Source: Blattamonas nauphoetae (Eukaryota > Preaxostyla > Oxymonadida). From it: 64,000 bases of DNA. The stretch is taken from NCBI GenBank assembly GCA_033064195.1, contig JARBJD010000021.1, positions 310,001 to 374,000 of the forward strand, in the 5' to 3' direction. The notes under the pieces were generated by a model. That model was given only the letters and a program-made list of their open reading frames with translations, was not told the origin of the DNA and made no database searches. Of this stretch, positions 9,393 through 19,792 are shown in pieces; position 1 is the first letter of the stretch, and each line of letters opens with the position of its first letter. The position numbers were made by a program, and so were the translations under genes.

Positions 9393-12051
9393 CGTTTCAT
9401 TCTCACTTCATTTACATTTTAGTACTCTAGTTTTGTGAAATTTAGATGAAGATGTTCATCAAACTCAATACTTTCCCACCATTTTCACTATTTCCATTTC
9501 ACCATTCACTATCATACTTGCCCACTTCATTTTAGCTTCATTCACCTTCATTTGGTCTAATTAAGAGAAAAAGTCGACGAAAAATGAAGTATTGTGATGT
9601 GCTCGTGAGGTGTAGACGGTCGAAAGAATGCTCGTGAGATTGGTGAAGTGACGAGGAAAGTCGAAGTAATTAAAGTGAAAACCAGACGAGCGAAATGAGC
9701 AGTGAAAAGCGTTGAAGTGGCTGTGCATGAAACAAACAAGATCAAAAGTTGAGTGTGAGAAACATGAAAAACCAACATTATGAAAAAACTAGTCGTCAAA
9801 AGTGTCGTGAAAATTCAGTACTCCCTCCTCGAAAGGTGAGAAAGAAGATGTGATGTGAGAAAATCGGGGCAAAAATCGATATGAGTGAAAAGTTGGTGAA
9901 AATGTGGTGCAAAAAAGGTGCGTTCAAAAAAAGAGGACTATGAAGGTGAGGTGATCGGGAACCTAGGAAAAGCGTCGGAAGGACGCAAATGTGAAGATTT
10001 TGAAAAATCTAACGTAAAAAACGAAAACTGACGAAAAAGTGGTGAAAGATGACGTGAAAAGTGAGGGTTGAAAAGTGTCACCAAAAGGCGACTCCGAGCG
10101 AAATGAAGTGTAAAAACGCAAATAGGAGGCAAAAGTGATCCTAAAAAGTGAAGTGCTGAAAGCGCATACATTTTTTTTAAAATTCGGAGAAACTCGAAAA
10201 ATGGAATATGGGTTGATCTAGAAAAATCCCGATCCGGCCTTGATCTAACCAAAAATTCCAAAAGTGTTTTTTATCGCGAATTTCACCTTCTGAAATCGAT
10301 TTTGTAATTTTAGAAGGTGTTTGAGGTGTGTTTGAGCCATATAGCAGCAGTTTTAAGCAAGTTCTGAAAATCGACTTTTTGGTCACTTTTTCGACCACTG
10401 TTCGGTACGTAGCTCCACGAATTCTCAACCGATTTTCATCAGGATTGTTTTGATCGACGACTCACATCGTCCTCGACATTTTAGAATTTTTTTCGATTTT
10501 TTTCGAAGTGGTTCTCAAGTTGGATTCACTGTGTTCGAGTTCAAAAGTGAAAAAACATCGAAAAAAGTGACAACATTTTTGGATTATGACAAAAATTTGC
10601 TTCAAAATTGACGCTTAAAATGAGGTCAAAATATTGGACATATTTTTGGAATTTAGGTCAAATATTGGCATCATTGAAATGGCCTAAATTCCTTTTAATA
10701 CAAGATTTAGAAATGGTCAATCGGAATTGACTTTTCGTTTCTGATTTCAACGACTATTTCAATCTGGTTCCCAAATCGTCTACTATACTACTTAGGAGGT
10801 CATCGAAAACTCTCAAAATTTTCAGAAAAAATTAATATCCAACAAAACATCCATATTGGTGAAAACTTCATGTCCGAACTATGTCTGGTTGTGGAGATAT
10901 GATCAAAACAAGTTTTCGAGTTCCTAAGCTTAATATACAGGGAAGTCAGTTTTTTTCCCCATTTTTTCGTCCAGCTCCCCCCAGGATTTTTCATTTTTCA
11001 AAAAATTGTCATTTCGAGAGAAAACAATCCCAAACCACCATAAATCAAACGAGAAAGAAAAATCTTGAACAGGCGTAGAGAAAAGTGATCGTGAAGTTAG
11101 GATTCACTAAGCTTAAATGTTAAGGACAACATTTTTTGGGTACCAAAAAAAGGGCCAAAAAAGGCTCTTAAATAGGCACCCTGAACAAGGGATCCTATTT
11201 TGGAGGTTCGATTTCTACCTCAAGTGATTTATGGGGCCGAGATGATGACCCATAAAAAAAAGTGGGACCCAGAAAAATATGGGTTCGGAGAAATATGATA
11301 ATGATGAGCAACGGACGGACAAAACGTCGTTCTCCTCGGACATCGGACAGAGCACAAGTCCAAGCAAAAAAGAAGTGTTTCATGTGACCCAAAGAGCTGT
11401 TCAATCCTCAAATTTATATCATCAATGCGTCTAAAATGATGTAATTATCCAGATTTTGTGATTTAAACTGAGAAAAAAACACGTACTGAGAATTCGGACA
11501 AAATGACCCATTAATTGCAGAAATGTCCAAGCTTGTCCGATCTTGGACATCCGCTCTTTTGTTGAAAAACGGAATCATCTAAATTTCTTCACCATCGAAT
11601 GATGATCAGTTGAAAACGGACAAAACTGTCCTGTCCTGGACATGTCCGGATCGTCCTCCCCATCTCAATTTGTCTTCGTCGTACATTTTCTCTCAGAGCC
11701 AATTCCATCACAATTTGAATGTCGATGATCGGTCAAAACCTCTTTTGTCTTGCTCTCAATCATTTTTTATTTGCATTGAATGAAAATAAGCGGAGATCTT
11801 CTCGATTCAATATTCACTCTTCTCCATGCTATCTTTGACATTCAATTGCATTGAAACCTGAAAAATTCACACAATAGGTTTGCCTCTCCATTGTTTTGAC
11901 ATCTTAATCGCATATTTCTCTTCTTTAGTCGATAAATACTGCTCCACTCCTCCAAACAAGCCGGAATTCCGATTTATCAAAGATCATGAGGAATCTGATG
12001 ACTGTTTTGCCTTAGAACCTTGATTACACATCCTCTCTCAACGATTTAATC
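9393..12051. other. Long non-coding stretch
   Basis: No gene is supported. From about 9560 to 10200 the + strand is rich in GTGAAAA and GAAGTG words, the complement of the TTCACTTC words in the array to the left. From about 11300 to 11665 the hexamer CGGACA/TGTCCG recurs several times. Short open frames here have biased composition and no recognisable motifs. Confidence 0.5.
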
Positions 12052-14498
12052 ATGTCTCTTTTCTACCTCACTCCGACGGACGAATCACACGAAAGTTTTT
12101 CTCTGATCGTCTCTTTCGATCTTGTAGACTGTGTTACGTTCCGTGAAGAAGTGGCCGAACATTATAGTCCCATACCCTTCAAAGAAGACGACTCGAGATT
12201 CGAAATGACCTTCGCTCGCCGTAAACGACGGCCAACACCACACCCGGACTCGTCGCATCGAAGGCGGGATCTGTCGTCGGATGGGACTGTGCCCTCACCA
12301 TCTTTCGAGAATGAGGACTCGATGTTGGATCAGCTGAACAATCCGATGTATTCTCTTCGCAGGACCCTCTCACTAAACGGCAGAAAGAGCTGATCGTTTC
12401 AATCTGCTTCGAAAACCAGAACCAGAAGGAGGATAACATGAATATTGAAGAGACTGTTGCTGATCTCAGAATGGAGATCGAGCAATTGAAACATGAAGCT
12501 CGCATTGCGAAAACTGAACGAGTCGCAGTGAAAGAGGATTTCGACGAGAAGCCAACGAAAGAGGAGCGGATGCGAGAGCGAGATCATCAGATGAAGCAGA
12601 AAGAGAAGACAATGGCTGAGGGAGGAAGGAATTGGAGAAGTTGAAGAATGAGAACAGGTCACACCGTTCGTCGCCTCTCTCCTCTCGAACAGGCAAGCTC
12701 AGTGCTGATCAGGAATCGAACCAGAAGAAAGAATCACAAACCAATGCTCAATTTGGGATGCTCGTCGAAGATTTGGAGCGGACATCACAACAACTCCACA
12801 GAGCCAGAACAGAAATCAGTCAGCTTGTCGAAAAGAACGAGAAAGGGCAGCGAGAGAAAGCAAATCTGAAGAAAACAAACTCGCATCAGGAGACGCAGAT
12901 CCTGTCCATGCAGGGCGAGAACGCTCAACAGAAGAAGGCGGAACTAGAGACGGAGTTTGAGATGGTGAAGAAAGAGAAGAGAGAGCTGAAGGAGAAAGCT
13001 CGTGCTTTTGACAGGAACAAGGTCACACCAGAAACAGGACAACACTTGGTCACTCTGCACATCACGAATAGCGCTCTGAAGCAGACCATCCAACAACTTG
13101 AAGAAACAAACAGAGATCTTGAAGAGAACAACGAAGGACTGCAGGAGAAAGTGAACAAGCTGACGAAACAACAAGACGCGCTGCAGAAGCAGGACGACAT
13201 CATTCAGGAGACAATCCTCAAGCTGTCGACCATCATGCGACAGGATGCCGACGAGAAAGGGTTGTTTGAGGATAGATTGTTGTTCGATGACGATTCGCAC
13301 TCGTCGAGTCTGAATTCGCGAGACAGAAAGAAGAGGAAGAAGCAGAAGAAAGCTGTCTGGATCTCGAAGGACGAGGACATCCGTGAAATCCATTCGGACG
13401 ATCTGGATTTGGGTGATTTGGACTACGCGGAGACGACAGTTCTGACCAACCTACTGGACAAGAATCACAGTCAGATTGTGGAAGAGACACAGCAGCGGAA
13501 CGAAGCGTATCTTGAGACGTCAGGAAGAAAGTTTGGACGATCAAGAACACTCTCGCACAGTGCTCATCTCACCCACTCGCTCAGATCTGCCAACAGAACT
13601 CGGTCATCCAAACGTGGCAGAAGCAGCAGGATCTCCTCCTTTCAGAGCGGGACAGAGAGTTGAAAGAGAAGGACGATATTCACGCGGCCATCCAACAAGA
13701 GACCCTCCTCACTCTGCGTGAGAAGCAGGACAAGATCGAAGACATCAACATTCAGCGGCAAAGAAACATCGTCACGAACGACCAGCTCGAGTCAAGTGTT
13801 GCCGAAGGTGCATCTTGACAACCCCTCAACAGCCCACTCCATCTGTCCCTCAGGCACACGAGCCACCGATGGCTCTTAGACCAGCAAAGAACGAGCTTGT
13901 GAGGCCGTACGCGTCGGAGTTTCATTCGCTGATCAACCAAATCAACAAAAACAAACAGAGATTCCCAAATCTGTCGCAGACGGAACATGACGTGATGATC
14001 AACCTCCTCTCGTCCTTCTTCGGCCTCCTCCTCCCGCCCTCGCTCATCCAATCGTTCACTGCGAACACCTTCCCAACACTCGACACAGCCAAGTTGAACG
14101 ACACAATCTTCGACTCGCCGTACGTCTCGCAGTTGGTGGAATGTCAGATCATTCCAGTCCATACTTCCCTTCTCCACAGCCGATCCACACACATTCTGGA
14201 CCACACTTCACTCACACTCATTCCACGACCATCTGCTCTCAACTTGTTCGTGCAGAGCGCTGGAGTCTCCTCGCTCGTTCAAATCGTCCTCAACTTGACT
14301 TCTCTCTCCGACCCCAACCAGTTCGACGCGAATGTCATCCAGTCTGCCTTGTCCTCTCCCCAATCCTTCGTGTCTGCCATGTCAATGTCTCGCTTCTTCA
14401 GGAGTTCCCTCTGGTCACTCCAAGCCCAAACGAGGGCTCCTCAACACAGCGAGTACCTGAAATGGGCTGGCCGATCTGAGATTCTTTCAACAAAATAA
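12052..14498 (+). pseudogene. Coiled-coil protein gene, frameshifted
   Basis: A single long protein is spread over several frames. The N-terminal piece (12052 on) is Ser/Arg-rich. A frame change near 12350 continues as DVFSSQDPLTKRQKEL and leads into strong heptad-type coiled coil (for example IEETVADLRMEIEQLKHEA). Another change near 12627 leads into the longest open piece (to about 13530), with further coiled coil, a DDDSHSSS and an RKKRKKQKK basic patch. Further changes near 13530 and 13800 lead to a final globular, Pro-rich-then-hydrophobic domain. Four single-base-type shifts in one reading suggest a decaying host gene; assembly errors or tiny introns are the alternatives. It may have been a cytoskeletal or scaffold protein. 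The last 100 bases lie in a dispersed repeat. Confidence 0.6.
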
Positions 14499-14501
14499 CG
14501 A
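14400..14501 (+). repeat. Dispersed repeat, copy 1
   Basis: Bases 14400-14454 match the reverse complement of 18804-18858 perfectly over 55 bases. Bases about 14436-14501 match, with a few changes, the reverse complement of about 19095-19160, including CTCCTCAACACAGCGAGTAC. The repeat overlaps the end of the coiled-coil gene's last open frame. Confidence 0.8.
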
Positions 14502-14505
14502 AGCC

Positions 14506-17500
14506 TCCTCGTCTTTTCTCGCAAAACTGTTTTGTTAAGATACAAACGTTTTTCTCAATTCCTTGTTAAGAATGGACATAACGACGAACTGGCTGTTTAT
14601 TCAACCTAACACCATTCAGTCATTTTTGTGTCAAACGAAGAAGTTACTTCACCAACTACACCTCATAATCACTGGAGTTGATTGCGACGAGGTTCACCGA
14701 GGCGACACAACCCGAGATTAAAGGCAGGGACAGAACACATGACTACAGTACACCACCAGGAAACGACAAGCGCAGCGAACAAGGAAGACGAGGAGGTGGA
14801 CCAGGGTGTCATACATTTCGGACATCATTGGAACCGATATCAACATAATTCTCAGAACTCAAAATTTTGTCGAATAGCCCATGTTTCTTGATCAAACACC
14901 GTTCGACCGGAAGTACTGATTCAAGGTGTTTAGTGTCATTTCGCACGAATACAATTGTTATTCGCGATCGAGTATCATACCCTTGAGGCGAATAGCAGTG
15001 ACACACTATATTTCGTACGTGTCGAACTCCGTGGGATCGGACATCTGCTTTGGACAAATGAAGACTTTGATCATGCCGATCGCGAGGGAGGTTGGACAAA
15101 ACACCGATTCCGAGTCGTATCGATGACTCATGTTTTCCAAAAGGACTGAACGAGCTGCCCACCCCAGTTGATGCTTTAAGTTGCGCCCACGAACTCAAAG
15201 GTTAAAAAATAATACGTGATTCATCCTCGAAACATATTACAGTGCGGACAGCACCCAGATTTCTCTCACGCTGGAGAATCTCTTTCAGGAAACGCTGCTC
15301 AGTGACATCGCCACACGATGAGGAAACAAAGGAGAATGGTGGCAGACGTCGCCATTCCCCAGAATCAAACACATCATGGCGTCACAATACAAGCTCTAGA
15401 AATGATGGTTGTTCGTACACAAGAGGCTAGACCAGTGGATCATGTCCGACGATCCGATAGAACGCAAGCTGAGTCTGGACGTCCCTCAGACTTCACAAAT
15501 CGACCACGATCGTTTACGTTGGTTTTTAACGGGTACAGACCGACAGAGGGAGACTTTCTGATCGCCTGGAGGACTTTAGCACCAGATCGACAATTTAGAC
15601 GTCCCAAATTAGTTTCTGGTTTCAGCTTCGAGTTTCTACAACTATGAACGTTGATATTGGGAGGACCGTTGATCTCGCGGAACAAAGTACAATCCATTCG
15701 TGGTCTGCAACTCGTGGCCTCCAAATCCAGACATTTGGAGGAACGAAGGGGGAGTTCACATGATGAACGTGCTCATTTATTAATAGTTAACTTGTGTGAA
15801 TGGAATGTTTGGTTTCACACACTGCGTGACCAAGATGATTGATCTTTATCAGGCCGGCCAGACGTGGGTTTTATGGACTGTCTTACAGGATGATTTACGA
15901 GCTCCGGGCAACTACTGGAATGCAGACAATCCAGGACCGTCCTTATGTCAATATTTCCATCGAATCATGTTCTTCCTGACTACCGTGAGAATTTCACGTC
16001 AACCAAATCTGGAACATGTCCATCGTTGATGTCTCGAATACGAGTCAGGAATCTCACCTGCACTATCGGAAGAAGCGAGATAGTTCCGCTTCTATCCACA
16101 TTCCTGTGGTCCTTCAGAATTTAAGCCACAAAGAACTCTTGAGGGCACACTGCGATCTGCAATCCCCTCGGCACGGTCAGAAGAATGAATTGCGGGAAGT
16201 GTCAGATCATCCAGATCATTCGCCGAAATATCCTGAAGCGGGTGAAGCAGAAATGCCAATTGGATTTAAAATACGCACAACAGACGCGACACATCAAGCT
16301 TGAAAATAATAACACTTTACCCAGGATGAACCCACTACTCTTCGACAATCAATGAACAACGGGAACGAACTTCGAACAATTCTTTGTGAAAGTGTGCAGA
16401 GGAGCTTTCACTTGAACTTTGAGAACGACACTCTGAAACGGCTCCAGAAACATTGGATGTATAAATCAAGCCTGAAGTTGACAATTCGACAATCACATTT
16501 GGAGAGGATGAGTAAACCTACATATAAGACTCTTGTCTGCTCACTAACGACCTCTCATCCACAATCGTGCCAAGCTCGCTCACATCAAAGGAGAGAGGCT
16601 TCTCCTGGATGATCGCGATCTTGGAATTGAATGATAATCAGAGAAGAGTGAATGGGGTCACTCCATCCTTCGTCATCTTCACTCCCTCTCGTCGACGAAC
16701 GGTTCAGACACTGTGCGTTCGGACACGTCGAAATCAAGTCTTCAATCATACCTCTCAACTACCCTCTCCAATGGTGCCGGTCGCAGAATAACCGATCAAT
16801 CTATACTCCCTTTCCTGTTCGCCTCATCTGCAGCATCAACAATATGAAACACGAGGTGCTCGTGGCGAGTCGAATGCGATGCCGAAGTGAGGAGAAAGAA
16901 GCCTGTCGGGTTGGACAGTGTGTGGACAGAGCGGAAGACATCAACGGAATTGGTCTTCTGTGTGAAGATGAAACGGAGAGTTGCTCCTCGATCCATGGGA
17001 AGGTGTCAATTTGATGCGGCTCTTCCCGAGAGGAAATGAGGATCCGTTGTCGATAAGGAAGAGGATGCAGAAGCTAAATCGATTGGCAGCCGTGACAGAT
17101 GTAATAGGCCGATCTTCTAATGCCTCAACGACACCAGGATCGTTTGGTGTCGTTGAAGATTGAATTGGGAGAAGAGAAGTGGAACCAGATTTCCATCTTC
17201 ATCTCGGATTTGGCGGTACGTGACACAACCACATCAAAAACGTCTCTGATCGATATTCCATCGCAGTCGCCTCACTCAACATTTGTTCAATAGATGTTTG
17301 TAGTGTTTTCATGTTCGACTGACCAGCAGAGAACACGACCACATTCACGACACTCCTTCACGATGCTGCGACAATGAGCAACTCCCCAAAGATCCCTTTG
17401 GAACAGGGATTGTGAACAAGCGAACTGTCTTCTTGATTAGAGATGGGAGTGAAGTAGTATTTAAGCTCAATTAAAGACACCGACGGAAGGTGGATCAGAA

Positions 17501-18803
17501 ACGAAGTTCATGCGAGTTCAGGAGGGGCTGCTTCATCGTTTCAAGAACACAGCTGAAATCAACCAGATATACTCTGGAATCAGAAGGATTCGGACTGCGA
17601 ACGAGAATCGTAGAACTGCCCACATCGTTCTCTTGGTCATCCTGGATATGGACAGCCGGAAGATAGTCGACTTTTCTTTTCTCCAAGGTGCTAACTTCGA
17701 GTGATGTGATGAAAAAGGGCAGAATGCTCTGCTGTTTAACCCCCCACCAATGTCCAACGACGGAAACGGACACTGTTGATCGAGGCTGTGTCGATGAGGA
17801 ACTCCGAAATGCAGAGGATGGATGTCTGACAACAAACAACGTTCGTCATCCTTCTTAAACATGCGCAGACACATTCTTTGGAAAGGAATCTCAATGAAGG
17901 GGATCATCAATCAATGGACATGAGGGAGATGGAGATATGAAATGGAGGTGTCAGTGATTGAAGTGGGACTATACCACAGGTCAAACTGTCATAAACAGAT
18001 CGCATTCGGCCCATTGTACTTCCCGCATCACTCCCGATGCGTGTGAGAAACTGTGAAGAAGATGTCGATGACCAGCGTGAGCAGCGCATCCCCACACTTG
18101 TTCTCAATTTGGAGGATAGTCGTGGAAAGAAAAGATCACCATTGGCGAAGTGATGGGGAGCAAATGAACAGGATGTGAGGATGATATGCGTGAGAATATC
18201 TCCACAGGGAGGACTGTGCAGAGTCTGAAGGAGAGAGTTTGTTTGAGGGGTGACAGATGGGGTTGGCAGAGGGAGTGAAGCGTGGAGATGCACAGTCTCG
18301 GTATGTTTTCTCTGGATTGAAGGAGTGAGGTCTGTGAAAGAGGAGCAAGTGCACGGCGTCACCAATGGGTCTCTCGCCTGGTTGAGAAGGAATCGATTTG
18401 GAATGCGAACAGAGAGACAGGCGAATAGATATCGCGATTGCGATCGAGTGGATCAATTTAAAAATGTTGATTTGTATGTCCATCAACATGAGAGGATTGG
18501 AAGAAGGCTCTCATCAGCGGATGCCCTCACTCGATTTGGAAAGCGAGAAGAGGATGAAGGAACGAGAGGTGAGCATAATGAAGACCAAAGTGGGGAGGGC
18601 TGGTCGAGGAGACAGCAGTGCGGGTGATTGATCATCAAGCCCTCCTCCTCTGTTTCTTCTCATCATCTTTAACCAGAACTTGTTCTCCAGGAGGTGCCAG
18701 CCCCGATGGGGGTCACGGCCAAAGAAGATCATCGAATCGAAGCAAACACTAGAAGGCTTCTTCTTTTGGTTCTCTCTTTGCTTCCTTTAGACTTTCCTTT
18801 CAA
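14506..18803. other. 4.3 kb without a recognisable gene
   Basis: Many short open frames occur on both strands (for example on - at 17907-18365 and on + at 15318-15647), but none is long, shows a known motif or links convincingly to a neighbour. GC and codon-like texture resemble coding DNA, so decayed gene sequence is likely. I could not assign it. Confidence 0.5.
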
Positions 18804-18858
18804 CACTCGCTGTGTTGAGGAGCCCTCGTTTGGGCTTGGAGTGACCAGAGGGAACTCC
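18804..18858 (-). repeat. Dispersed repeat, copy 2
   Basis: These 55 bases are the exact reverse complement of 14400-14454. Together with the next 28 bases they also form a hairpin (TGTTGAGGAG arms around a TGACCAGAGGGAACT loop). Confidence 0.8.
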
Positions 18859-19171
18859 TCCAAGACAAACGAGTGCTCCTCAACATTGCAACTCTGCCAC
18901 ACAACCTGGCAAGTTCTGGCATTTTCACTTCACCTCGTCTCATTAGACCATTTGGCAAGTTTTTGTTCCCTGTTAGGGATTTCTTGCCCACATTACCTTT
19001 TTTGCTTCCTCAACGGCCCCATTATGGGGTAAACCAACCTGTGAACTTCTAGTTCCCCGTTGGGTAATTCGGAAACAGATAAAAAACTTTTATTTTGTTT
19101 CTTTGAATCTCTTTATCGGCCAGCCCATTTCAGGTACTCGCTGTGTTGAGGAGCACTCGTTTGTCTTGGAG
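18858..19171. repeat. MITE-like element with perfect 28-bp inverted ends
   Basis: The 28 bases at 18858-18885 (CTCCAAGACAAACGAGTGCT...) are the exact reverse complement of 19144-19171. The 314-base body codes for nothing and is itself full of small palindromes: GGCAAG/CTTGCC around CCCT/AGGG at 18954-18988, CCCCA..TGGGG at 19017-19029, and GAACT..AGTTC at 19043-19055. Its right part (about 19095-19171) matches the repeat at 14436-14501 in reverse. No clear target-site duplication is seen at its edges, so a foldback repeat or a rearranged piece of a larger element remains possible. Confidence 0.6.
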
Positions 19172-19515
19172 AATTTCATATTGCGAATAGGCTCTCAAAG
19201 ATAGTTGTTTGGAAATGTCAATTCTTTGATCAAAGACTGCAAGACGTTGGATCCCATCTTCTTTCTCTTCCTTCCTTTCCTCTCTCTCATCATTCACATC
19301 CTGTTCAAGTCTTCCATCATCATTTTCTCTTTCAACTTCGAGTCATGAGCACAGGTCGATTTCGAACTGTTTACAGAAGAAACACATTACAGTACTGTCT
19401 GAAGAACAACATATTATTCATGTTAAGAGATTAAATTCTTGAGTTTAGTCAATTCTCACCTGTCAACGTAGATCATGCCCTTCTTCAAAACTTACCAGTG
19501 GGGGTCTCCTAATTA
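19172..19515. other. Non-coding stretch
   Basis: I see no gene here; AT-rich sequence between the repeat and the upstream region of receptor A. Confidence 0.5.
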
Positions 19516-19558
19516 GGCGCTGTCCGAGGACGGACAGCGCCTCACCTTGTCCGGACAA
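19516..19558. promoter_or_regulatory. Perfect hairpin plus 12-bp palindrome upstream of receptor A
   Basis: GGCGCTGTCCG and CGGACAGCGCC form an 11-bp perfect stem with a 4-base loop (19516-19541). Six bases on, TTGTCCGGACAA (19547-19558) is a perfect palindrome. Both carry the TGTCC/GGACA word. They lie about 235-280 bases before the receptor A start. A binding site for a dimeric protein is inferred only from symmetry. Confidence 0.4.
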
Positions 19559-19604
19559 TTGCTCCTCCCTAAAATATGAAGTATAAGTTAAGAAGGTGTT
19601 GACA

Positions 19605-19638
19605 ATTTCGGGTTTCGTGCCGATTTCGGGTTTCGTGC
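19605..19638 (+). repeat. 16-bp tandem duplication upstream of receptor A
   Basis: ATTTCGGGTTTCGTGC occurs at 19605-19620 and again at 19623-19638 (18-base period), about 155 bases before the receptor A ATG. It could be a duplicated binding site. Confidence 0.6.
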
Positions 19639-19792
19639 GCGTGTTATTACTGACACTCACTGATGTGTTCCTCGCTCCGTTTTCATTTCACGTTTCATTG
19701 TGATTTTCTTGATCACCGCCACGAATGCACAAATCAGAATGGTTTGAAAGATGAAAGGGTAGATCTATCCATCCTCTTCGTCGAAAGGAGAA

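Noticed and set aside
12349-12363. GTATTCTCTTCGCAG as a 15-base intron in the coiled-coil gene
   Set aside because: Its removal does not change frame, and the segment reads as good protein (VFSSQ) in the frame that continues downstream.
14506-18803. Several 100-150 codon open frames on both strands as genes
   Set aside because: None shows a motif, start context or neighbour that supports it; they overlap each other in competing frames.
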